Under the pieces are notes generated by a model, which had not been told where the DNA came from, made no database searches, and worked only from the letters and a program-made list of their open reading frames with translations. The position numbers and the translations under genes are program-made. Of a stretch of 6,529 bases of DNA, positions 1-5,286 are shown in pieces; position 1 is the first letter of the stretch; each line of letters opens with the position of its first letter. Source of the DNA: an uncultured Oscillibacter sp. (lineage in GTDB: Bacteria; Bacillota_A; Clostridia; Oscillospirales; Oscillospiraceae). The stretch covers positions 1 to 6,529 of the forward strand of contig CABQCB010000106.1 of assembly GCA_902462475.1 (NCBI GenBank). Direction: 5' to 3'.

Positions 1-848
1 GGGCTCCCGCCGGTCACCAGCGCGTAAAATGCAAGCGCCGGGATGGACACCAGGGCGCTCAGCCGCCGGCGGCGAAACATAACGATGTCCAAGAAAAGCG
101 CCAAAAAGCCGCAGTGCATGCCTGAGACGGCCAGAATGTGGTAGATGCCTGCCTCAGAGAGATCGGACTGGATCTCCACCGGCAGCGATGCCTTGTCCCC
201 TGCCAGAATGCCGGACAGCAGCGCGGCGGTATCTCCGCTGAACAGGCGGGAGATCTGGGAAAGAAGCGCCTGCCGGGCCCTGACCGGCCACCAGCGGATG
301 GAACCGGAGGAGCCGTCCGCGATCCGGGGAGACGTCCCGCTCTCCCCTGCTTCATAGGCCAGAAGAAAGATCCCTTTGGAGGTAAACGTGGTCACGTCTT
401 CATCGTGGATCGTTGCGGCGCTTTCCAGCGTAACGGCCGTCTCCACGGTCTGACCGGGAGAGAGCTCCAGCAGATACGGCTGGCCATAGAGCATGAGCTT
501 TCCGGGAAATCCGTCTGCCAGGACGGAGACCTTGGCACCGTAATCGGTTGGCTGGGCATAATCCGCCAGGGTCAGTGTGATACGGCTGCCGCTGAGCAAA
601 ACGGCACGGTCTTCCATGGGGCGCTGGACCTGACGGACATACAGCCAGTTCCATCCCAGTGCAAGGCATAGGCCAACGCCCACAAGCAGGACCCTGTGCC
701 GCAGACTGCCGGAAAGGCGCCCAACGAGCCCTGCCGTTATCAAAAAGAGTGCCAGAGCGGCCGGGACCTGCCAGGAGACCGGCAGCAGATATTGACAAAG
801 GAAAATCCCGCCGGAGAACGCTCCGGCGAATACGGCCAGCGTCCTCAT
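1..848 (-). CDS. comEC: ComEC/Rec2 family DNA-uptake channel, N-terminal 282 codons (C-terminus beyond the left edge)
   Basis: ComEC is the inner-membrane channel that carries single-stranded DNA into the cytoplasm during transformation. The frame is open from ATG at 848 to the window edge. The N-terminus has three hydrophobic segments (about residues 4-22, 28-43 and 53-71). A soluble beta-rich stretch (about 75-170) matches the position of the DUF4131/OB-like domain. From about residue 205 comes the start of the Competence domain, with the family hallmark ILAGDKASLP, then EAGIYHILAVSGMHCGF (residues 232-248, with the typical AVSGxHxGF core). The rest of the channel and any C-terminal metallo-beta-lactamase-like domain lie outside the window. 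The start overlaps the stop of the upstream regulator (ATGA at 845-848), and only a weak ribosome site (AGG, about 5 bases upstream) precedes it, so translation probably depends on coupling. No frameshift is seen in the visible part. The family call is secure; competence of the organism is not shown. Confidence 0.93.
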   Translation of the reverse strand, partial: MRTLAVFAGAFSGGIFLCQYLLPVSWQVPAALALFLITAGLVGRLSGSLRHRVLLVGVGLCLALGWNWLYVRQVQRPMEDRAVLLSGSRITLTLADYAQPTDYGAKVSVLADGFPGKLMLYGQPYLLELSPGQTVETAVTLESAATIHDEDVTTFTSKGIFLLAYEAGESGTSPRIADGSSGSIRWWPVRARQALLSQISRLFSGDTAALLSGILAGDKASLPVEIQSDLSEAGIYHILAVSGMHCGFLALFLDIVMFRRRRLSALVSIPALAFYALVTGGS

Positions 849-1066
849 CTGCCTGGAGGCGGAGTTGGGTCGTCTGTACGGCCCAGCAGATAGTCCGTGC
901 TGACATGATAAAAGTCGGCCAATTTGTCCACCACCCACGCGGGCGTTTCCCGCTGTCCGCTTTCATAGCGGCGGTAGACGCTGCGCTGCATGTTCAGGTA
1001 GTCCGCCACTGCCTGCTGCGTTTTGTCTGCATCCTCCCGCAGATCCCGCAGTCGTTTGATTTCCAT
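845..1066 (-). CDS. Small XRE/Cro-CI family helix-turn-helix regulator, coupled to comEC
   Basis: This is a 73-residue DNA-binding protein consisting essentially of one HTH_XRE domain. The helix-turn-helix is seen around residues 16-42 (TQQAVADYLNMQRSVYRRYE followed by SGQRETP), and the domain ends with the characteristic FYHVSTDYLLGRTDDP. No sensor or effector domain follows, only a short proline-rich tail. The start at 1066 is fixed by an in-frame TGA directly upstream; GGTGAT at 1072-1077 matches the 3' part of the extended Shine-Dalgarno sequence. Its TGA overlaps the comEC ATG by four bases, so the two genes form one transcription unit. An inverted repeat at 1081-1108, immediately upstream, is a likely operator for autoregulation. 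Regulation of comEC by this protein is inference from gene order; the target and the inducing signal are unknown. Confidence 0.9.
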   Translation of the reverse strand: MEIKRLRDLREDADKTQQAVADYLNMQRSVYRRYESGQRETPAWVVDKLADFYHVSTDYLLGRTDDPTPPPGR

Positions 1067-1080
1067 TCATCATCACCCAG

Positions 1081-1108
1081 CAAAATGTTACCAAACGGGA
1101 ACATTTTG
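1081..1108. promoter_or_regulatory. Inverted-repeat operator candidate upstream of the regulator-comEC pair
   Basis: Two perfect 9-bp arms, CAAAATGTT (1081-1089) and AACATTTTG (1100-1108), flank a 10-bp spacer whose inner CC and GG also pair, giving 22 symmetric positions in 28. It lies 15 bp upstream of the regulator start codon. On the minus strand a weak promoter fits inside it: CTGGCA (1107-1112), a 16-bp spacer, then TAACAT (1085-1090), so a bound repressor would block the -10 region. There is no U-tract on either side, so it is not a terminator. A related half-site, CAAAATATT, is at 1135-1143. Size and place suit a dimeric XRE protein. Binding is inferred and the promoter assignment is weak. 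Confidence 0.5.
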
Positions 1109-1180
1109 CCAGCACTATTGTGCCCATGTGGAGCCAAAATATTTTAACAGGAATCTCACAGGAAGTAAAGGGAAAAACCC

Positions 1181-1209
1181 TTGACGGGTATCTGGGATAC
1201 GCTTATGAT
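1181..1209 (+). promoter_or_regulatory. Sigma-A-type promoter of the SLH-domain gene
   Basis: TTGACG at 1181-1186 and TATGAT at 1204-1209 are separated by exactly 17 bp, each one base from consensus. Transcription would start near 1216, giving a leader of about 35 bases that contains the ribosome site AGAAAGGAG (1236-1244), 6 bases before the ATG at 1251. A short inverted repeat, AAGGG-AAAAA-CCCTT (1168-1182), touches the -35 box and could be a regulator site, but it is too short to claim. Confidence 0.75.
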
Positions 1210-1250
1210 GAAGAAAACAGCATTTGCTGGAAAAAAGAAAGGAGCAGAAT

Positions 1251-2615
1251 ATGAAACGTTTTCTGACTTGCCTGGCGGCAGTGCTGGCCCTGTCGGCCGC
1301 TCTGTGCGTCGGTGCCGCTGCGTCGGATTTTGATGCAGTGGCGGAGGATCTGTCTGCCATCGGCATGTTCCGGGGTACATCGGACGGCTTTGAGCTGGAC
1401 CGCGCACCCACCCGCTCCGAGGCGGCCATTATGCTGGTGCGGCTCTACGGAGCGGAGGAGACAGCCAAGGAAGCCTACGACGCCGGCACGCTGCGCTGTC
1501 CCTTTACTGATGTGAGTGCATTTTCTGCCCCGTATGTTGCATGGCTGTATGAAAACGGCATCGCCAACGGCACCAGTGCCACCACCTTCGGCTCCAGCCA
1601 GCCCTGCAGTGCCAAGATGTACTGCGCGTTTTTACTGCGGGCGCTGGGCTATGAGGATGGGACGGATTTCGCCTATGCGGACACGCTGACCTTTGCCCAG
1701 AGCAAGGGGATCTATGACTCCCTGCTGTTTTCCGGCGACTTCCTCCGGGACGACCTGGCGGCACTGACGTATCAGGCGCTGGCGGCGGACACCAAGGACG
1801 GCTCCACTTACCTGCTGGCCGGCCTGATCGCTGACGGCGCCGTGGACGCCGAAGCTGCCCGTCCCATGACGGAGAAGATCGAGGCGTACCGGACCCTGGC
1901 CTCCGCGCAGCTGGAGAATCTCTCCATGGACGTGGACATCAGCATGGATATGGATATGACCATGGATATGGACGGGCAATCCGTCAGCCTCCCCACGGTC
2001 ACGGAGGGCAGCGTGCAGGTGATCCTGAATGAGGAGGGTATGGAAATGGCCTCCGTTCTGGAGACCACTGTCCAGGGACAGACTACCTCTACCGGAACAT
2101 GGATGAAGGACGGCTGGGCGTATGTGTCTGCCAGTGCTGATGGGGAGACCATGCGCTATAAGTATCAGCTGGATGAGCAGTTCCAGGATCTGATGGCCAT
2201 GAGCGGCGTGGATATGGACACGCTGAACGTCAGCGGTCTGGCCATGATCGACTCCATCCGCGCTGAGAAGTCCGGCTCCGACACGGTTTACACGGTGAAG
2301 ATGAGCAAGGGCCTTGGCAGCGCGATGGACGCCGTGGGCGATCTGATGGGGCAGGATCTGGGCTCGATGGATATCGGTGAGATCACGGCCGTATATACCG
2401 TAGATGCGGATGGACAGATGAAGGCGGTCTCCATGACGTTCTCTGTGGCCATGGAGCTGGATGTTCCCATGGAGGATGGTACGGTTTCCACGGTCTCCGC
2501 CAAGATGGCGTATGACACGGACATGACCGTCAAGGCCACGGGAGATGACGTGAAGATCACCTTCCCCGACTTTTCCGATTTCCAGGAGATGGAGCTTTCC
2601 CCGATGAATCCCTGA
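1251..2615 (+). CDS. Secreted SLH-repeat protein with a beta-rich C-terminal region (DUF6612/lipoprotein-like)
   Basis: A 454-residue exported protein of unknown function. The ATG at 1251 is preferred over a TTG nine codons earlier because a strong ribosome site lies 6 bases before it. Residues 1-24 form a signal peptide (basic MKR, hydrophobic core, AAA-S cleavage region); the cysteine at 19 is not in a good lipobox, so a lipoprotein is unlikely. Residues about 26-72 and 85-133 resemble S-layer homology repeats (for example FTDVSAFSAPYVAWLYENGI at 85-104), and about 138-197 looks like a degenerate third. SLH domains usually bind secondary cell-wall polymers. A linker leads into an alternating Met-Asp stretch (residues 226-241) and a domain of about 215 residues with alternating polar and hydrophobic strands, recalling the LppX/LprG-like DUF6612 proteins of Firmicutes. 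That match is from memory and moderate. The gene has its own promoter and terminator, so it is probably monocistronic. Confidence 0.85.
   Translation: MKRFLTCLAAVLALSAALCVGAAASDFDAVAEDLSAIGMFRGTSDGFELDRAPTRSEAAIMLVRLYGAEETAKEAYDAGTLRCPFTDVSAFSAPYVAWLYENGIANGTSATTFGSSQPCSAKMYCAFLLRALGYEDGTDFAYADTLTFAQSKGIYDSLLFSGDFLRDDLAALTYQALAADTKDGSTYLLAGLIADGAVDAEAARPMTEKIEAYRTLASAQLENLSMDVDISMDMDMTMDMDGQSVSLPTVTEGSVQVILNEEGMEMASVLETTVQGQTTSTGTWMKDGWAYVSASADGETMRYKYQLDEQFQDLMAMSGVDMDTLNVSGLAMIDSIRAEKSGSDTVYTVKMSKGLGSAMDAVGDLMGQDLGSMDIGEITAVYTVDADGQMKAVSMTFSVAMELDVPMEDGTVSTVSAKMAYDTDMTVKATGDDVKITFPDFSDFQEMELSPMNP
1943..1972 (+). repeat. 12-bp direct repeat coding for a Met-Asp run
   Basis: CATGGATATGGA occurs at 1943-1954 and 1961-1972, offset by 18 bp (six codons), so it stays in frame. 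It encodes the core of an alternating Met-Asp stretch at residues 226-241 of the SLH-domain protein. Expansion or contraction by 18 bp would preserve the reading frame. Confidence 0.7.
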
Positions 2616-2631
2616 GCCGTCTTCCCAACCG

Positions 2632-2672
2632 AAAAAAAGCCGCACCAGGTAAGCCTGGTGCGGCTTTTTTTT
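2632..2672 (+). terminator. Strong intrinsic terminator after the SLH-domain gene
   Basis: An 11-bp perfect stem, GCCGCACCAGG (2639-2649) with CCTGGTGCGGC (2654-2664), has a TAAG loop. It is preceded by seven A residues (2632-2638) and followed by eight T residues (2665-2672). It lies 16 bases past the stop codon. The A-tract makes it able to work in both directions. Confidence 0.95.
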
Positions 2673-2690
2673 CTGCAAAAATGTTAAGAA

Positions 2691-2719
2691 TTGACAAACC
2701 ACAGAAATTTTGATATATT
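2691..2719 (+). promoter_or_regulatory. Near-consensus extended -10 promoter of the symporter
   Basis: TTGACA at 2691-2696 is a perfect -35 box. After a 17-bp spacer comes TATATT (2714-2719), preceded by an extended -10 TG at 2711-2712. It starts only 18 bp after the previous terminator's T-tract, so the symporter is independently transcribed. The expected start near 2726 leaves an untranslated leader of about 100 bases, longer than for the SLH-domain gene. I see no riboswitch class or strong hairpin in that leader. Confidence 0.85.
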
Positions 2720-2826
2720 TTATATAAATTATTGCTTTTGAGTCCAACATATTTTAGCTAAAAACACAACATTTTCGGGCGCATGCCGGGCAGTGATTCA
2801 AAAGTAAAATCTGGGGCAAGGGGGAG

Positions 2827-4257
2827 ATGCTCGTGCTGGATATTACCACTCTGGACCTTTTGGTCATTGGATTCTATCTGCTCTTTATGCTGCTGGTGGG
2901 TGTTTGGTTCGTCAAGCGCATCAAAAACACCGATGACTACTATGTGGCGGGCCGCACGCTGGGGCCGCTGGTGCTGGCCGCTACCGTCTGTGCCACTATC
3001 ATCGGCGGCAGCGCCATGATGGGCCGGGCCGGCATCGCCTATACCACCGGCTTCAAGGCGGTCGCCACGGCGGTTCCCTATATGCTGGGTATGTTCATCT
3101 TCTCCGGCTATGCGGGCCGTATCCAGCAGGTGGGCGAACGATATCACATCGAGTCCATCCCCGAGCTGTTTGCATATCGGTTTGGCTCTGTGCCCAAGTG
3201 TGTACTTTCATTGATGGTGGCCTTTGCCATGGTGGGCACTGTGGCGGCACAGGTGACGGCCACCGCCACGATTATCAAGCTCCTGGGCAGTCAGATCGGC
3301 ATCAGCTATGAGATGGGTGCCCTGATCGCTACGCTGATCTTTATCATTTACACGGCGGCTTCGGGCCTGTTCGGCGTGGTGTATACAGATGTGGTGCAGT
3401 TTTTCATGCTCATCATCTTTGTTTACCTGCTGATCCCCGTTTCCAGCCTGAACTACCTGGGCGGGTTTGACGCCTTTGTCGCCAATCTGGATATGCGCTA
3501 TGTGACGCCCTACGTGGATGGGCAGATCCTGGGTGATATCGTGACGTATCTGGTATTTACCATGGCCGGCGCGGAAATGTGGCAGCGGGCCTTTGCTGCC
3601 AAGGACAAAAAGGCGGCCAAGCGGGGCATGTTCTGGGGGACGGCCGTCTACGGCGTTACCATTGCGCTGCTGTTTTTGATGGGCCTGGCCGCCCAGCAGA
3701 TCCTGCCCAACGTGGTGGAGGATTTCGGCACGGCGGACGCGGTGGTGCCTGCACTGGCCATCAAGATCCTGCCTCCGGGCATCACGGGCCTTGCCCTGTC
3801 CGGCATTTTGTCCGTGATGATGAGCACGGCGGACAGCTATCTGCTGGTCTCCGTGCAGACGGTGGTCAGTGACCTTGGAAAGACCATCTGCCCCCGAATG
3901 TCCGAAAAACGGGAGATCTTCCTCTCTCGCGTGGCGTCTGTGGTGCTGGCGCTGGGCGCACTGGTCATTGCGCTGTACATCAAGAGCGCCTATGACGTAT
4001 TGATGTTTGCGTGGGCGTTTTACGCGGCCTCTGCGGGACTGCCTGCGCTGGCTGCTCTGTATTGGAAGAAAGCCACCAGCGCGGGCGTTCTGGCGGCCAT
4101 GATCGGCGGATTTGCAGTGACCATCGGCTGGAAGTTGGCCGGAGAGCCGTTCGGACTTGGCTCCACCGTTCCCGGGGCGCTGGCGTGCGGCATTTTGCTG
4201 GTGACCGTGAGCCTGGCCACCTACAAAGCGCATCCTTCCGAAATGGTGCATGTGTGA
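2827..4257 (+). CDS. Sodium:solute symporter (SSF/SSS family), substrate unknown
   Basis: A membrane protein of 476 residues, a usual length for the family, expected to use the sodium gradient to import a small organic solute. It has many hydrophobic segments starting at about residues 8-28, then the family's NTDDYYVAGRTLGP (about 34-47), and ATIIGGSAMMGRAG, where the first unwound helix and sodium-site residues lie in known members. SGLFGVVYTDVVQ is the hallmark preceding a central helix. SGILSVMMSTADSYLLVS carries the Ser-Thr pair (S333, T334) matching the sodium-site residues of PutP and vSGLT. The ribosome site AAGGGGGAG abuts the ATG at 2827 with no gap, while a GTG two codons later (2833) has about 6 bases of spacing, so the true start may be 2833. 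The substrate (proline, pantothenate, sugar and others occur in the family) cannot be read from sequence. No metabolic gene is adjacent. Confidence 0.92.
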   Translation: MLVLDITTLDLLVIGFYLLFMLLVGVWFVKRIKNTDDYYVAGRTLGPLVLAATVCATIIGGSAMMGRAGIAYTTGFKAVATAVPYMLGMFIFSGYAGRIQQVGERYHIESIPELFAYRFGSVPKCVLSLMVAFAMVGTVAAQVTATATIIKLLGSQIGISYEMGALIATLIFIIYTAASGLFGVVYTDVVQFFMLIIFVYLLIPVSSLNYLGGFDAFVANLDMRYVTPYVDGQILGDIVTYLVFTMAGAEMWQRAFAAKDKKAAKRGMFWGTAVYGVTIALLFLMGLAAQQILPNVVEDFGTADAVVPALAIKILPPGITGLALSGILSVMMSTADSYLLVSVQTVVSDLGKTICPRMSEKREIFLSRVASVVLALGALVIALYIKSAYDVLMFAWAFYAASAGLPALAALYWKKATSAGVLAAMIGGFAVTIGWKLAGEPFGLGSTVPGALACGILLVTVSLATYKAHPSEMVHV

Positions 4258-4270
4258 TCTATACATATAA

Positions 4271-4312
4271 AAGCAGCTCCGACGCCGCGGCGTCGGAGCT
4301 GCTTCTTTTTTT
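4271..4312. terminator. Perfect-palindrome terminator shared by convergent genes
   Basis: Positions 4271-4304 form a 34-bp perfect palindrome (arm AAGCAGCTCCGACGCCG), with CGCG at the centre as the likely loop. Seven T residues (4306-4312) follow on the plus strand, ending symporter transcripts 13 bases past the stop codon. In the minus direction the hairpin lies 11 bases past the HIT gene stop and is followed by TTTTATATGTAT, a weaker U-rich tail. It probably serves both genes. Confidence 0.93.
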
Positions 4313-4315
4313 AGA

Positions 4316-4654
4316 TCAGCCCGGAGGCCAGGTCATATCCCGGCCGGAGAGCACATGGAAATGCAGATGCATGACGCTCTGCCCTGCCTGCTCGCCGATG
4401 TTGGAGACGACCCGGTAGCTCTCCAGCCCCTGCTCCTTGGCCACCTTGGCGATGACCTCGAACATATGGGCGACCACGGCGCTGTTGTCGCCGTTGACCT
4501 GGGCCACAGAGTCGATGTGGGCCTTGGGGATTACCAGAAAATGAGTGGGGGCCTGAGGATCGATGTCGTTGAACGCATAGCAGACATCGTCCTCGTAGAC
4601 CTTGCTGCTGGGGATCTCCCCTGCCGCGATCTTACAGAATAAGCAATCGGACAT
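4316..4654 (-). CDS. HIT-family nucleotide hydrolase (HINT branch)
   Basis: A 112-residue soluble enzyme of the histidine triad superfamily, typical in length for HINT proteins, which hydrolyse phosphoramidate or acyl links to AMP. The N-terminus has the CxxC pair (C4, C7) of SDCLFCKIAAGEIP. HFLVIPKAHI (38-47) carries a further conserved histidine, and residues 96-102 are the HIT motif HLHFHVL, with H98 the expected nucleophile. The C-terminus, SGRDMTWPPG, is the HINT-type ending. The start is supported by a perfect Shine-Dalgarno core, AAAGGAGGT (4665-4673), about 10 bases upstream, slightly long. It is the last gene of the alaS group, 29 bases after the DUF4250 stop. The physiological substrate is unknown; aminoacyl-AMP is plausible given alaS upstream. 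The family call is secure. Confidence 0.96.
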   Translation of the reverse strand: MSDCLFCKIAAGEIPSSKVYEDDVCYAFNDIDPQAPTHFLVIPKAHIDSVAQVNGDNSAVVAHMFEVIAKVAKEQGLESYRVVSNIGEQAGQSVMHLHFHVLSGRDMTWPPG

Positions 4655-4683
4655 TTGTATACGGACCTCCTTTGTTGGGACAT

Positions 4684-4857
4684 TCAGATAAACTGATTAT
4701 GAACGGGATCGTACTGATAGTCAAGTCCCGCCAGCGTCTGACGCAGGGCAGATTCGTCCGCATCCAGCGCCGCGCAGAGAGATTCCAGGCTTTCATATTC
4801 GTCCCGAAGCTTGGTATTGACGAAGCTCAAAAGAATATAAGGGTCCTGAGGAAGCAT
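4684..4857 (-). CDS. Small DUF4250-type protein, 57 residues
   Basis: A short gene starting MLPQDPYILLSFVNTKLRDE and ending in a YQYDPVHNQFI-like tail. The MLPxDPYxLLSxVNTKLRD opening is one I recognise as DUF4250, a family of about 60-residue proteins common in Clostridia and lacking a known function. The protein is acidic, predicted helical (CAALDADESALRQTLAGL suggests a small helix-turn-helix-like fold), and has no signal peptide. The ribosome site GGAGGAG (4864-4870) lies 6 bases before the ATG. The previous frame's stop (4861-4863) is only 3 bases before the start, and HIT begins 29 bases after its stop, so all are likely one transcript. Annotation with a length cutoff would miss it. Family assignment is from memory of the consensus. 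Confidence 0.85.
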   Translation of the reverse strand: MLPQDPYILLSFVNTKLRDEYESLESLCAALDADESALRQTLAGLDYQYDPVHNQFI

Positions 4858-4860
4858 GGT

Positions 4861-5213
4861 TCACTCCTCCCTGTTAAAGAAAAAATCCTGTACATCGGCC
4901 ATGGCACAGCCGCCGGTATGCTCCTGCTCCTCCGGATGCCGGGGATTTTCCAGACCCAGCACGTCATAGTATTCGTCGGAAAACAGCAGTGCTGATGGGC
5001 CAAATGCAGCCTGCATGGCCCTGACCGCCGCGTAGTGGTCCTGCGGCTGGCTGCCGAACGTCCCGGAGAGCAGGAACAGCGCCCGGTCGCGGCTGCGGAA
5101 TGTCTGTCTCAGCGCCTGCAGGCATACAGAAGTACGGCTCCGCGCCGGGACAGGGCTCCAGTTCAATAGCGGAAAACTCGATGGGCAGGGACAGGAACTT
5201 CGCGGACAGACAT
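4861..5213 (-). pseudogene. Broken or frameshifted unknown gene between alaS and DUF4250
   Basis: Protein-like sequence is spread over three frames. An ATG at 5213 with an ideal ribosome site (AAAGGAA, about 5219-5225) opens a frame that stops after 16 codons (5163). The +1 frame from about 5209 gives a natural-looking peptide, LSAKFLSLPIEFSAIELEPC, continuing PGAEPYFCMPAGAE to about 5110. A second +1 shift near 5110-5130 reaches the frame with LRQTFRSRDRALFLLSGTFG, then an acidic and aromatic segment including LLFSDEYYDVLGLE and a TGA at 4861. An uninterrupted frame runs from an ATG at 5277, but its first 55 residues are Pro/Ser/Arg/Cys-rich, the ATG lies inside a hairpin, and there is no ribosome site, so I reject it. 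Two extra bases, or one indel plus an internal deletion, would explain the pattern. Sequencing error at two places is possible. I do not recognise a named family; function is unknown. Confidence 0.6.
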
Positions 5214-5236
5214 AGCCGTTCCTTTCACCCCTGGAA

Positions 5237-5279
5237 CAATGCCCGGCGGGGAGAGCGTGTCTCCCCTGCCGGGACATTG
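5237..5279. other. Long GC-rich hairpin just after alaS
   Basis: Three stacked stems, CAATG/CATTG (5237-5241 with 5275-5279), CCCGGC/GCCGGG (5242-5247 with 5268-5273) and GGGGAGA/TCTCCCC (5248-5254 with 5260-5266), make 18 pairs interrupted only by single-base bulges at 5267 and 5274, with a 5-base loop. It starts 7 bases past the alaS stop. On neither strand is it followed by a T-tract, so it does not fit a standard intrinsic terminator. An attenuator, a processing or stability element, or a degraded terminator are all possible. Confidence 0.7.
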
Positions 5280-5286
5280 CAAAACC

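Noticed and set aside
138..671. Plus-strand open frame of 177 codons opposite comEC.
   Set aside because: No ribosome site and no conserved motif; the opposite strand is clearly comEC.
1168..1182. AAGGG-AAAAA-CCCTT inverted repeat at the -35 box of the SLH-domain gene.
   Set aside because: Five-bp arms are too short to claim as an operator without conservation data.
1632..2750. Long minus-strand open frame antisense to the SLH-domain gene (372 codons).
   Set aside because: It is His/Arg/Gly-rich, crosses a strong terminator and promoter, starts inside the AT-rich promoter region without a ribosome site, and is explained by codon bias of the plus-strand gene.
2720..2826. About 100-base leader of the symporter examined as a riboswitch.
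   Set aside because: Only a 3-bp stem around GGCGCATGCC is seen; no conserved riboswitch core and no terminator-antiterminator pair.
3208..4266. Long minus-strand open frame antisense to the symporter (352 codons).
   Set aside because: His/Gln/Arg-rich with no recognisable domain; a mirror of the symporter's codon usage.
5100..5213. 9-bp inverted repeat, ATGTCTGTC at 5100-5108 and GACAGACAT at 5205-5213, flanking the interval near both frameshift points; considered as an invertible switch.
   Set aside because: Inverting the segment in silico gives an in-frame but unnatural peptide that rejoins the wrong frame downstream, so it does not restore the gene. A 9-bp repeat at this distance is not rare, and no recombinase gene is nearby.
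5163..5213. 16-codon frame with an ideal ribosome site considered as an attenuation leader peptide.
   Set aside because: It has no run of regulatory codons and no terminator after it; it is better explained as the start of the frameshifted gene.
4861..5277. Uninterrupted 138-codon minus-strand frame starting at the ATG at 5277.
   Set aside because: Its first 55 residues have the composition of out-of-frame GC-rich DNA, the start lies in the stem of a hairpin, and there is no ribosome site. Only its last 83 or so residues look like protein.
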